From Haematobia irritans (lineage: Eukaryota; Arthropoda; Insecta; Diptera; Muscidae): a stretch of 64,000 nt of DNA. The notes below the pieces were generated by a model. It was not told where the DNA came from and made no database searches. It saw nothing but the letters and a program-made list of their open reading frames with translations. Position 1 is the stretch's first letter; every line of letters begins with the position of its first letter. The stretch lies in assembly GCF_050003625.1 (NCBI RefSeq), contig NC_134398.1:106672026-106736025 (forward strand), given 5' to 3'. Of the stretch, positions 1 to 10,982 are shown one piece after another. A program made the position numbers and the translations under genes.

Positions 1-1965
1 TTGAAATTAAATAATTTTGAGCAATAGAAAGAGCGAAAAGAGAACAAGAGAATGGGTATTAATTCAACAATGTATGATGGAGAGATCAGTCTGTGGAAGT
101 AACTCGTAACGAACGGTTGGGTTTTTGTTTTTCGTGTAAATTGAAAAACATGATTGGCGACATTCTGTCTGCTGCACTCAAAATGTGTGCATAAATATTT
201 TGAACGCAACAACAAATCATAGCAACGGGTTGAAATAAATAAAGTGTGCAACAACAAATGGCAACGTGGTAAAGTTTGGAAAAAATATATATGAGAACGC
301 ATTTGAAATTACCTGTGTTTGTGTTTTGTGGTATTGTAAAAATGGAAAACAATCTACTTTTATTAAAGGTAAGAAATTGTGAATCGTGAATACCGCTTTC
401 CATTGAAGCCTGCTTACATTAAACGGACTGAAATAATATATTTTTTATTCATTTCTTTTAGTGACCAATTTTATTTCGTGAAATTGACCAATCAATCCCA
501 TCAACTCCATCATTTTATCAAATATATAAGAATATGTTTGCAATAAAATGTGGGTACCGTATTGATCTTTTAAAATTATAAATTTATTTCACTCCTAGTT
601 TTCTTAAAACCAAGAGCGATATGGGTTTGTTGGAAGATTCACCTTGAAGTTGCGAAGTGGCGTTGGCATTAAATTGTATTTTTGTTTTACCTGCCTTTTT
701 CAGTTTGAACCCAAGTAGAGAGCAGTATATCTGATATATATACTAATGAGCTGAATTAAGTAATGGTAAAAAAGTTCTTTCTTTTGGATTTAAAAATATG
801 AAAAATATCCGAAAATAATAAAAATATGTGTTTTCAATTTATATTTTTTCTATTTCCAGAATTTGCAAAGTATCATAAATATAATACCAAATATTACATC
901 GCTTTCCCATTATTTTTGTCTTTGATTGGTTCAAATTTTAATAGACGATTTCAATGTGTGGAAATTTTGGAAAGGAATTGTTACTAAAATTAAATTACCG
1001 AGCTCCTTAATACACCTTTTTATGCTAAAAGACTACAACTGCAAAAGAAGATAATAAATCTGCAACCTGGAACTAAGAATTGAACTTGATATTCTATCCA
1101 GGTAATGGTTAACAAAATTAGCTTTTAATTGAACAAAATTAAATTCGAATTATTCTGTTTACTTTCAGAAAAAATAATTTAGCTTACATGTTGCTGATTT
1201 ATTGGAAATCTCGGCGCATCTACATATTAGAAGGAACATGCTGACATGGTTATTATTATAAGGAAGATAATGAATTATATAATTTATTTTTTTCACCCTA
1301 TAGTTGTTATTGATAGTAATTGTATTTGTAAGTTATGTTAGAACAAAACACAAATGACAAGAACCAAATTTATTTTTCTAATACATAATTCGAAAAATAA
1401 TAAAATATTAAATATGTTTTATAAGAAACACATATTTTCTTTTATTTCAAATAAAACTAAATACGATTTTGGGGTCGCAATATATACATTTTTTGATTGA
1501 AATTTATAGCCAATTTCAATTAATTATTTAATTGAATGAATCAAATAATCGATTGAATTTTTGTCGCGACATTAATTACAATTTTAATTGATTCAATTAA
1601 AACTGTGATTGAATTTTATGTTAAAAATCAATCACGTTTTTAATTGATTCAATCACACAATTAATTGATTCCGTGACAAAAGTCAATTAAATTTTTAATT
1701 AATTACATTAATTACAATTTTAATTGATTCAATTAAAACTGTGATTGAATTTTATGTTAAAAATCATTCACGTTTTTAATTGATTCAATCACACTTAATT
1801 GATTCCGTGACAAAAGTCAATTAAATTTTTAATTGAATATCGTGTTGGTTTTCAATCAAAATGGGTGATTGATACTATCATTTTCGTAATTGAAGACATT
1901 TCAATTAAAAAAATGATTGAATCCGCGATTTTCGTGATTGAAATCAAAAAATTTGTTTTTGTGTG
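1..1965 (-). mobile_element. MITE family 1, copy a (window-truncated)
   Basis: This is the reverse complement of the element at 43144-45246. The outer end is CACACAAAAAC followed by TA at 1966-1967. The subterminal region (about 1480-1960) is packed with AATTGATTCAATTAA-like short palindromes, and the interior is unique AT-rich sequence. The other end lies outside the window. A 105-codon reading frame (86-403, minus) is also open in the other copy, but the differences are mostly amino-acid replacing, so I do not call a gene. TA target and short TIR suggest Tc1/mariner-type mobilisation. Confidence 0.75.
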
Positions 1966-1967
1966 TA

Positions 1968-2088
1968 GCATTACTGAGGTGGGATAATTCACCGCTGAAA
2001 AACTTTTTGGTGTTCGGTCGGAGCAGGAATCGAACTCACGACCTTGTGTATGCATGGCGGGCATGCTAACCATTGCACCACGGTGGAA
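1968..2088 (-). repeat. tRNA-derived SINE (SINE1), 5' part
   Basis: Read on the minus strand it opens with a tRNA-like head: an A-box-like stretch (TGGTGCAATGGTTAGCATG) and a B box (GAGTTCGATTCC), then CCGACCGAACACCAAAAAG and the body. It matches the 5' part of the longer copy at 53820-54177. It is cut on its 3' side exactly where MITE 1a begins, so the MITE probably landed in the SINE. Confidence 0.75.
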
Positions 2089-2814
2089 CCATAAGCGTAG
2101 GAAGTCCTCTGGGGAGGGGGCTTAGACCCCCCAGAAAAATTTTAGCCCCCCCAGAATTTGAAAACCTAATTACGATTATACATTTTTATAAAAATTAAAC
2201 AAGTATATACTCGTACAACGCACAAAGTTTCACTAAAGACTTTCATGCACAATCGAATTACTTGGGTTATGGTAGAAGTCTGATATTTATGAAATAAAGC
2301 TGTGGTTGAACTTATGATTTAGTTGAATAAAAAATAGTAATTGATATTAAAACTATTCTTTCATAAATTAATATCTTAATAATGCTGCAAAAAAGCGTCG
2401 CCAAAAAAGAAGTGAAAATGTTCTTTTGGGGTCTGGAAGTGGTACAAAATTGGCGGAGAAGCGATGAATGTAATATGATCTTGTCATAGAACGAATGTCC
2501 ACCGTTTCAACAACCGTTGCAATGAATTTGCATCACTTCTTAAGGTGTGATCTGAATTCAGTGTTTTGAATGTGAATTAAAAATTTTGTGATATTTTCCC
2601 AAATAAATAATTTTTATACTTTTTATGATTTTGAATGCATTCTAACGCTTGTTTGAAACGTTTTTTCAAATATTATCGATTTTTCTATAATGGATTTAGC
2701 ATTTTTGTGGCAAAATTTGAATAATTTGTACCATTTGATTTATTCTTACTCTTTTTTTAAACTATTTGAAAAAAGAAAACAAAAAACTACGCATTAAAAA
2801 AAACTTCCTGTGTA

Positions 2815-3791
2815 CACGGATGAAAAAGACTGTTTTTCATATGTTTGGCTATAAACATTATATGTTTGGAACACAAATTTTTAAACACAATATTTTTGAG
2901 TGCAAGCATATAATGTTCATAAACTAGCATAACATGTTTGGGACATATATGTTAATATGTTAGAACATATTATGTTTGGGACATAAAATGTTTGTAAATA
3001 TAATATGCTTGGATGCAAACATATATTAATTTAGAAATAGCCTATAAACATATATGTGTTTAGTAGCTTGGAGCGTTATTTAACAGGGAGCGATATTGAA
3101 TTAAGTTGGTGGTTGTTGCTTGTTATTACAAAATTAACATTTTATTTTTCCTTGGGCAATTGATCTGCTACTTCTTTGATCCTTACAAACTGTGTGGTCC
3201 GCTGTTCGAATCCTCGTCCAGCAAAAGGTAAAATTAAAATAAAAAAAATCATACAATTGAATAATTTCTTCTACAATGTTTGTATTACAGAAAAAGGTGC
3301 TAAGAACTAAAAAATCTCGTGGAAGTGAGAAAGATGTGGGGGAATATACAATTGGACAGAAACAAAATTTTGAGCATTTAGGTCGAAAACCTATCTTGTT
3401 AGCACCTATATTACCTGTTTATTTTCATAATTCATTATGATTGTAAATATATAAATAAATAAATAAAATTTTGAGCACAATATTGTTTGGGAGAATTTTT
3501 TTTAAGCATATAATATTTTTGGGTGCAAAATGCTTCCAAACATATTATATGTTCACATAATAACATATTGTTTTTTGGAAGACAACATTATTGAATTTGG
3601 ATGCAAAAATACAAAATGTTTGGAACTTAGACTACCCAAACATATATTGTTTAGACCAATATGCTTTCAAACATATTATATATTGGAAGAGATCAAACAT
3701 ATAAATGTTTGGGCAATACCCAAAAATGTATATGCTTGAAGCAAAATATGTTTGGGAGTATATGTTACAGAAGCGATTTTTTGTGAGCGTG
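2815..3791 (+). mobile_element. MITE family 4, copy a (CACGGA ends)
   Basis: It begins TA/CACGGATGAAAAAG at 2813 and ends GAGCGTG/TA at 3791-3793. The interior is rich in short blocks of the type ACATATTATATGTTTGG. A SINE2 copy sits inside at about 3155-3345. A second copy with the same layout is at 54185-56647, and a partial one ends at 12722. No coding region is visible. Confidence 0.6.
3155..3345 (+). repeat. tRNA-derived SINE (SINE2) inside MITE 4a
   Basis: A degenerate A-box region is followed by a B box (CTGTTCGAATCC) and the family tail: a short T-rich stretch, TTTGTATTACAG, AAAAAGGTGCTAAGAACTAAA and GTGGAAGTGAGAA. The same head and tail occur at 25652, 33312, 36628, 55866 and 63856. 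The A box is too decayed for this copy to be transcribed with confidence. Confidence 0.65.
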
Positions 3792-4658
3792 TAGTTAAAT
3801 AGTTAACTTCTTTGTGAGGACATTTTTGGAAGTGCTTTTAAAGTTGTGCCTTTAGAACTCCCAATTTTTTGCTGGGAAAGTGTGGAAATACCCTATGGGA
3901 AATGGATCAACCACAGAACTGGTACAGGACTAGTCCCTGGTGTGTATGGACCAGTCCCAGTTCTGATCGAAACGTATGTAAGGGACCGTCCACTTTAACA
4001 TGGGTTTGTCATTGACGGAGTAAACTTACATTTTAGGACGAGTCTTGGACTCATCCCAAAGGACACGTCCTGGGACAATTTAGCAGGAGAAACCCATAAG
4101 CAGGTCCTCAGGAACCAGTCTCGGACAAACTCTTAGAAATCTCTTTCAATTTGGGCTCCTAATCGAACCCGAAATGAAAAAAAAAAAACTTTTATAATAT
4201 GTCGAACAAAAGGTTATTCTGATAATTTTATTTCACTAAATGTGAAAATTGCAACTAACTGGAGAACAGGTACCAGTTCTGTGATAGGTCCGTCAGTGGC
4301 AATTTGCACCAATTTCCCGTAGGGTACTTTTAGTTGCTTTATTATAAATTGATTGTCGAGTTATTTTGATGTCTATTTATACCCTGCGCCACACTGTGGA
4401 ACAGGGTATTATAAGTTAGTGCATATGTTTGCAACACCCAGAAGGAGACGAGATAGACACATGGTGTCTTTGGCAATAGTGCTCAGGGTGGGTCCCTGAG
4501 TCGATATAACCATGTCCGTCTGTCCGTCCGTCCGTCTGTCTGTGAACACATTTTTGTGATCAAAGTCTAGGTCGCAATTTATGTCCAATCGCCTTCAAAT
4601 TTGGCACATGTTCCTAATATGGGTCAGAATAGAACTCTATTGATTTTAGTTCAGATTT

Positions 4659-5290
4659 AGATATAGCTCCCATATAAATATATCTTTCGCCCGATATGCA
4701 CTAATATGGACCCAGCAGCCAGAGTTTTATACCGATTTGCTTGAAATTTTGTACAAACATAACACTTAGTCGTATAGTCAAGTGTGCAAAATTTGATTGA
4801 AATCGGTTCAGAGTTAGATATAGCTCCCATATATATCTTTCGCCCGATATGGACTTATATGGCCCCAGAAGCCACATTTTTGGCCGAATTTGGTTGAAAT
4901 TTTGCACCAGGAGTACAATTAGTAGTATAGTCAAGTGTGCAAAATTTGATTGAAATCGGTTCAGAGTTAGATATAGCTCCCATATATATCTTTCGCCCGA
5001 AATGGACTAATATGGTCCTAAAAGCCAGAGTTTTGGCTCAATTTGGTTGAAATTTTGCACAGGGAGTAGATTTAGCAGTGTGGCTATGCGTGCCAAATTT
5101 GGTTGAAATCGATTCAGATTTAGATATAGCTCCCATATATATCTTTCGCCCGATATGGGCTGATATGGCCCCAGAAGCCAGAGTTTTGGCCCAATATGGT
5201 TGAAATTTTGCACTAGGAGTACAATTAGTAATATAGTCATGTGTGCCAAATTTGATTGAAATCGGTTCAGATTTAGATATAGATCCCATA
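4659..5290 (-). repeat. Tandem ~154-bp repeat units of family 1
   Basis: The phrase TTAGATATAGCTCCCATATA recurs about every 150-160 bp (near 4659, 4816, 4969, 5123, 5275), each time followed by CTTTCGCCCGATATGG. At least four units are visible, with 5-15% apparent divergence. The same unit runs in the other orientation at 11390-11990. Confidence 0.8.
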
Positions 5291-5361
5291 TATATGTTTT
5301 TCTGATTTCGACAAAAATGGTCAAAATACCAACATTTTTCTTGTTAAATCGCCACTGCTTA

Positions 5362-6017
5362 CACTGAAAAAATATTGTCGTTAGGTCAAAGATTTCATGT
5401 CTTTAAAAAACGAATGCAAATTTTGCTTAGCATATAAGACGCATTTCTGTAATATAAAGTTTTTTTCCTTGTCCAAAAGTCGATAAACTTTTCAATGAAG
5501 TCGTATTGTCTTTATAATTAAGTGATTTCACTTAAAATTGGGTATCATAACATGAAAGAAAAAATGTTTGGGCTAAGGTCAACTTGACTTTAATCATTTA
5601 GAAAAATTCTTAAAATTTAATGAAATTGTCTTTAAATTTGTTGTCTTTTTGCATCTTGACTACAAAGCAAAATATCGTTCAAATATAGGACATGTTTTTC
5701 AACACTTTATTTTAAAAATGCTTTTACTTGAAACATATCATAATTTCTACTGGAAGTCGAGTCTTAATTTAGAAAATAAAGTTGTCGTTAACTCGTTTTT
5801 AAAGGACTTTGATAGCATATGAAGAATAAAAAAGCTGAAAAAGCGAAAAATTAAAATTTGCTTCCTAGAAGCAAGTACACAAAACCCAAATTTAAAAGAG
5901 AATTGTGGCTTTAAATTATCCTTATTTGTATCCTCCGCTTCTTTGGCTCGGAATCAATACCAACATTTTTAAAGTAAAGACAAAATCTTTGGAACCGGGC
6001 ATGCTTTTTTTTCAGTG
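5362..6017 (+). mobile_element. MITE family 2, copy a (CACTGAAAAA ends)
   Basis: The ends are TA/CACTGAAAAAATATTG and CATGC(T)nCAGTG/TA. It interrupts family 1 between GCCACTGCT and AGTCGAAAAG; the uninterrupted sequence is present near 30010-30030 on the other strand, which proves the insertion and the TA duplication. Its 656 bp hold no coding frame. Other copies are at 10013, 27978, 30250 and 54559. Confidence 0.88.
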
Positions 6018-6529
6018 TAGTCGAAAAGTTGTACAAATTACTCTAATTTTCCTAAACTTCTAATACATATATATCGAGCGATAAATCATAAATAAACTTT
6101 TGCGAAGTTTCCTTAAAATTGCTTCAGATTTAAATGTTTCCCATATTTTTTTACTAAAATTGTGTTCCACCCTAGTGCATTAGCCAACTTAAATTTTGAG
6201 TCTATAGATTTTGTAAAAGTCTATCAAATTCTGTCCAAATCGAGTGATATTTAAATGTATGTATTTGGGACAAACCTTTATATATAGTACCCAACACATT
6301 TGACGATTTTTTTTTGTGATATGGTATCGAAAATTGAGATCTACAAAGTGGTGCAGGGTTAATATAGTCGGCCCCGCCCGACTTTAGACTTTCCTTGTTT
6401 TTTATTCAATTTTATGAAATAAAACACCTATAAGTTCCGTCTATAAAGTGTTAGCTAGGGGGGCTATAGCCCCCCCTAGGAAAATTGTCTAGCTACGCTA
6501 ATGTGTGGAACGGGGTTAACATTTTTAGC

Positions 6530-6975
6530 GTGCGTTGGTCGTTATATTCGAACATTACTTTTTTAATGTATGCCATGCGAAGACCTAATGTATATACGAG
6601 ACAGGTTTCTAGAAAACTTTCTAACTTCAACACACAATTTGGTGTAATGCTTGGTATTTTAAGGATTTTTTTCGGAAGTAACGCTCAAGGTTGTCAACTT
6701 CTTCAAACGACAAAAATCTCCAAACCTGGGCTGTGTATAGTTATATTGCCCGACAAACTGCTTGATAGACATTCTAGCTTTTGTTAAGATTAATTTCCTT
6801 ATAGCCGACGTACTGTTTAGCGCCGTTTTCGATTTCTAAATTACATTTTGGTAGTGATAGTAACGCCAAGATATTTGTACTCATTTGGTATTTTACCGTT
6901 TTCCCTTTATAATGCCAGACACCCTCCCTACTCAGTCGTCCTCCTTTACGGAATATTATTATTACCACATCCACA
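6530..6975 (-). pseudogene. Degraded LINE reverse transcriptase, C-terminal part
   Basis: Read on the minus strand from 6974, the frame gives IIFRKGGRLSREG...WHYKGK. After a frameshift it gives NEYKYLGVTIT, and further on AQVWRFLSFEEVDNLERYF, KKILKIP and TLGLRMAYI. These match the region after the catalytic motif of Jockey/CR1-like LINE reverse transcriptases (family knowledge). Several frameshifts and stops break it, and the YxDD motif and endonuclease are missing. It differs from the two long LINEs at 49-63 kb, so it represents another family. Confidence 0.7.
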
Positions 6976-7114
6976 ATTACTTGAAATCTACAAAGAAAGC
7001 ATATAATTTCTTGCTAAATTGTATATGTTATTAACCGTTGAGTAAACCCGCTTGACATTCAGTTATAATATTATAGTACTCTGCCCAAGGCCCAGAAAGG
7101 CCTTTTTGACTCGG
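6976..7114. other. Short unassigned AT-rich spacer
   Basis: I see no reading frame or repeat boundary here beyond a short GGCCCAGAAAGGCC-type palindrome near 7090-7103. Confidence 0.4.
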
Positions 7115-8345
7115 CTATAAACAGGGTATTATAAGTTAGTGCATATATTTGCAACGCCCAGAAGGAAGCGAAATAGACATATGGTGTCTTTGGTCCGTCT
7201 GTCTGTCTGTGAACACATTTTTGTAATCAAAGTCTAGGTCGGAATTTTAGTCCAATCGACTTCAAATTTGGCACAGGTATGGGTTAGAAGAGAACCCTAT
7301 TGATTTTGGTCGGTTCAGTTTTAGATATATGTAGCTCTTGGGCCAGAATTTCAGCCTGATTTTTGAAATTTGGTTTGTAGGCACACTCTGTTACTATTTT
7401 TACTTGTTTTTGAAATATCTACTATCAACTCAGTACACATTGAATTTTATAAATGTAGTGTTTTTGTTTGTTCAAATACATTCTTTCCATTCAAGAATTG
7501 ACTTTGTAATCACACAGAAATAAACTGAATTTCTACAAAATATAAAAATAAGTCTTTCATTTGGGGAGACTAAAATTTGGCGATCCTGCCCGATTGAACC
7601 TACATTAATTTTAAATATAGTCGAGTTATGAACGCAAGATAATAGAAGGAAGAAATAAGCGATAGCATCAATCAAAATAACTGCAATTGAATTCCAACAA
7701 TATAATCTTGATTGAGACAATAGAATCGGATGTATTACAAATCGGGGAGAAGTTTCTGGTGCACGGTTTGAGACAACGTATCAAATCTAGAAATTGGATT
7801 TTTTGAAATCTAGCATCAATTATCCAAATAATAGTTTTATGTGAAGTTATCCATCTCATCCCATTCCTCTCAACAATCCTCACCAATTTGGCGTGGTGTA
7901 GGTACACTCTGTTATTATTTTTACTTGTTTTTGAAATATCTACTATCAACTCAGTACACATTGAATTTTATAAATTTAGTTTTTTTTTGTTTGTTCAAAT
8001 ACATTTTTTTCCATTCAAGAATTGACTTTGTAATCACAAGAAATAAACTGAATTTCTACAAAATATAAAAATAAGTCTTTCATTGGGGGAGACTACAGGT
8101 TGAAATCGGTTCAGATTTTGATATAGCTCCCATATATATGTTTTTCTGATTTCGGCAATAATAGCCATAATACCAACATTTTTCTTGTAAAATCGAAAAC
8201 TTGTAAGAATTCTTATACATGTCTATCGACCTATAAATCATAAATACACTTTTGCGTAGTTGCCTAAAAATTGTTTCCCACACTAACATTGATAGATTTT
8301 GTAGAAGTCTAACAAATATTGCCCAGATCGAGTATGTTTTAGAGC
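7115..8345 (-). repeat. Hairpin-ended repeat family 1, broken copy b
   Basis: The left part repeats CAGGGTATTATAAGTTAGTGC and the GTCCGTCTGTCTG block. The right part repeats GATATAGCTCCCATATATATG and the AATCGAAAACTTGTAAG side. Between them, two related segments (about 7383-7560 and 7900-8095, both with CTGTTA.TATTTTTACTTG) form a ~520-bp-spaced direct repeat. Boundaries are approximate. Confidence 0.5.
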
Positions 8346-8379
8346 TGACAACTGTCGATATCACTATCGATAGTTGTGA

Positions 8380-8885
8380 TATCGAATTTGAAAACCTATT
8401 TAGGATTTTCCATTTTTAAAAAATTAAACAAGTATATACAAGCGCACAAAGATCCGCTAAAGACTTTCATGCACAATCGAATTACTTGGGTTGTGGTAGC
8501 ACTTGCCGATGGCAATGTTTGAAGTTTACGAAATAAAGCTGTGGTGGAACTTATGATTGAGTTCAATAACTAAATCTCCTTTATTATTTTGTTTTGTCTG
8601 GTATAGTCAATTTAAGTTAAACAAGTATATATAGCAGTAAGTTCGGCCAGGTTGAATCTTAAATACCACCACCATGAATCAAATATAGCAGTTACCTTTG
8701 AAAACTCTTCGCCGTAGCGTGTTACAGGATAATATATAACGGGTTACTTGATAATGTAGATTTGAAATTTAAAATGTATATATTTGGAAATTTTACTTTC
8801 AGTTTCAAGCAACTTTCATGATCAGTGCGCCTTTGTACCCTCAAGAAGTGAAATCGGTCTATATGGAGGCACTACCAAATGGAGC
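8380..8885 (+). repeat. Repeat fragments (match to 2155-2340, then family 2 start)
   Basis: 8380-8575 matches 2155-2340 closely (GACTTTCATGCACAATCGAA, GAAATAAAGCTGTGGT). From about 8622 a decayed family 2 start follows (AACAAGTATATA, TTCGGCCAGGTTGAA, CCACCACCATG). No genes are seen. Confidence 0.5.
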
Positions 8886-8939
8886 GATAAAAACTAAATA
8901 GAAGAAATTATTCAATTTTATATATTTTTTTAATTTTAT

Positions 8940-9015
8940 CTTTTGCCGGACGGGGATTCGAACAGCGGACCACACAGTTTGTAAGCCAGCACACTTTCCA
9001 CTGGGCTACGTAGCT
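8940..9015 (-). repeat. tRNA-like head (SINE2 type)
   Basis: On the minus strand: GTAGCCCAGTGG as an A-box-like start, GTTCGAATCCCC as B box, then the family CGTCCGGCAAAAG. The sequence folds only partly as a tRNA and sits inside a repeat, so it is called a SINE head rather than a gene. Confidence 0.6.
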
Positions 9016-9111
9016 GTTATGGTCATCAATAGATAATTGTCGTTATAAGTATAGCATAGCTTGCGGCGCCCACGAGCCGATGCAAACATAACATTGTTTA
9101 TCAGAAACATA

Positions 9112-9190
9112 AATTTGTTGGCGACGTGGATCAGTGGTATGTCCGCCTTGCATGCCAAGGGTCCTGGGTTCGATCCCCGCTTCGACCGAA
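9112..9190 (+). repeat. tRNA-like head (SINE1-related), opposite orientation
   Basis: GACGTGGATCAGTGGTATG resembles an A box and GGGTTCGATCCCCG is a strong B box. It is followed by CTTCGACCGAACACCAAA, which SINE1 also has after its head. It lies head-to-head with the SINE2-type module about 100 bp to its left. Confidence 0.6.
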
Positions 9191-10012
9191 CACCAAACAT
9201 TTTTTTATTTTTTTACATATATTCCACATACGTTCGGAAGATCCCGAAATGGTGTTCAACATTAGATACTACTATATTAAATTTTTACTACGAAACTGTA
9301 AAGTGTGTCTTATAAAAGACTTAAAGTCAGAGAAGAACAGTGCTTGATATAAACGAAATGGACTGAGTTCAAATCAAATATTATTTTTTTTATTGCAAAC
9401 ATAAAATGTTTGTAACAAAAAAAAGGTTTTTGTATCAAGTTTGAAATTTACGAAGAAATTCAAAAACTCTTACAAAAGAAGAGCGTGAAGACGAGTATAT
9501 ACATATATAAATATTTTTCCATCGAATCCTAAAGTTAACGATAACAATAATTTTACAACCAACAAATAAATTTATTTAGATGTGAACAATTGTTTGCTAG
9601 CATATAACACCATTAATTTAGAAATACAAATAAATATGAATTTTTATTAACGAATAATTTTGTACTTAATTTCACTTTTAAGGCCGGTATAAAGTTGGCA
9701 TTATTTTAAAGAAAATAAACTTATTCAATTGTTGCTTTGGATCATTCCCCACCAAGTTATAATACAATTTGCCGAAAAGAGTTATAATGTTATTCTGGTT
9801 TTACCGATTCGGGTTTTGCCGCCAAAATGGGAAATATTTTTAGCGGCAAAACTCGAACTCAATGCCCTCTTTTATTTTCGAAAGTATCCGTCAACTCCTC
9901 TTGAACTACTTATTAATAAAGAGGAACTAAACTTTGTTTTTATAGATCTTACTGTTTAATTTTTCACTGTTCCCCTTGTTTTCATTTTAGTGTCACAACT
10001 CTAAAAAGAGTA

Positions 10013-10593
10013 CACTGAAAAAATATTGTCGTGAGGCCACAGATTTCATGTCAGAAAGCGCATTTCTCTAATATAAAGTTTTTTTCCTTGTTCAAAAGTC
10101 GATAAACTTATCAATGAAGTCGTGTTGTCTTTATAATTAAGCGATTTGACTTAAAAATTGGTATCATAACATGAAAGAAAATATTTTTGGACTAAGGTCA
10201 ACTTGACTTTAATAATTCAGAAAAATTCTTTAAAATTAACGAAATTGTCTGAAATTTGTTATATTTTTGCATCTTGACTACAAAGCAAAAAATCTTTCAA
10301 AAATAAGACATGTTTTTCAACACTTTATTTTAAAGACATTTTTTACTTGAAACATAGCGTAATTTCTACTGGAAATCTTGTTTTTAACGGACTTTGATAG
10401 CATATAAAAAAAGCTGAAAAAGCAAAAAATTAAAATGTGCTTCGTAGAGTCAAGTACAAAAAACCCACATTTAAAAGAGAATTGTGTCTTAAAAGTATCC
10501 TTACTTGAATTCTCCGCTTCTTTGGCTCGGAATCAATACCAATTGTTAAAATAGAGACAAAATCTTTGGAACCGGTCATGCTTTTTTTCAGAG
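10013..10593 (+). mobile_element. MITE family 2, copy b
   Basis: Ends TA/CACTGAAAAAATATTG and TTTTTTTCAGAG/TA. Internal sequence matches 5362-6017 and 30250-30895 throughout, with small deletions. It borders composite repeat C; the same junction is seen at 54786, so the MITE was already beside that repeat before it was copied. Confidence 0.85.
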
Positions 10594-10982
10594 TATAGTG
10601 GCCACTGTTTTTTTTTTTTTTTAATTTCCTTTGTTTGAATATTTTGACTACTCGTCCTATGTTCCGATTTGTTTTGGCGAAACAAAAAAAAGTGTGCCCG
10701 TAATGCGAAAATGATAAACCAAACTCATGCTCGTTTTTTCTCGTCTTTTCTCTTGGTTCCGAATGAGTATTCTCTCCGAATACTCATTTTAATATTCAAA
10801 TTAAATAATATTTTCACTTAAGCATATCAAATTTTTGGCGAAGTCTTATATCACAACATATATATGTTTACTCCAAACTTTGTAAATTTATATTTGTTTA
10901 TATTCGCACATATTATTTTTCCAATCACTTCTAGATTTTGTACGTAATTTCCAGGTTACATGAAGACAATGTTAATCTATAT

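Larger units (their letters stand above)
4378..6400 (-). mobile_element. Hairpin-ended repeat family 1, copy a
   Basis: The left edge is TATACCCTGCGCCACAC followed by a hairpin partner GTGG.ACAGGGTA. The right edge is a GC-rich hairpin (AGTCGG/CCGACT reading inward) then TTTCCTTGTTT. It contains a TCCGTCTGTCTG-rich block near the left, tandem ~154-bp units (4659-5290) and a nested MITE (5362-6017). No protein is encoded; apparent ORFs are translations of the repeats. The architecture (subterminal hairpins, central tandem units, no TIR transposase) resembles DINE-1/Helentron-type nonautonomous elements, but that assignment is inference. Confidence 0.6.
2093..6503. repeat. Possible host element with AGCGTAG ends and G/C-run palindromes
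   Basis: The left end has AGCGTAG followed by GGGGGCTTAGACCCCC (2116-2131). The right end has a near-perfect palindrome of a G run, CTATAG and a C run (6455-6479), then CTACGCT. The two ends are loosely inverted copies. Part of the left interior (2155-2340) recurs at 8380-8575, so it is a repeat family. Later insertions occupy most of the interval. Whether both ends belong to one element is inference. Confidence 0.35.
8886..10010 (-). repeat. Composite repeat C, copy 1, with divergent tRNA-like modules
   Basis: The same sequence occurs in reverse at 54787-56048 and again at 62997-64000. On the minus strand it ends with a SINE2-type head (8940-9015). On the plus strand there is a second, oppositely directed tRNA-like module (9112-9190). 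The interior holds a conserved hairpin (about 9805-9857: GGGTTTTGCCGCC / AGCGGCAAAACTC). It abuts MITE 2b at 10011. No ORF is conserved between the three copies. Confidence 0.65.

Noticed and set aside
4701..5324. Overlapping frames with repeated ISGERYIWELYLNLNRF-like peptides
   Set aside because: The peptide repeats simply reflect the ~154-bp DNA units; the frame is not kept between copies.
9112..9190. Functional tRNA genes at the A/B-box modules
   Set aside because: All lie in dispersed repeats with family-specific tails, lack clean acceptor stems and pol III terminators at the tRNA end, and the same heads recur several times.
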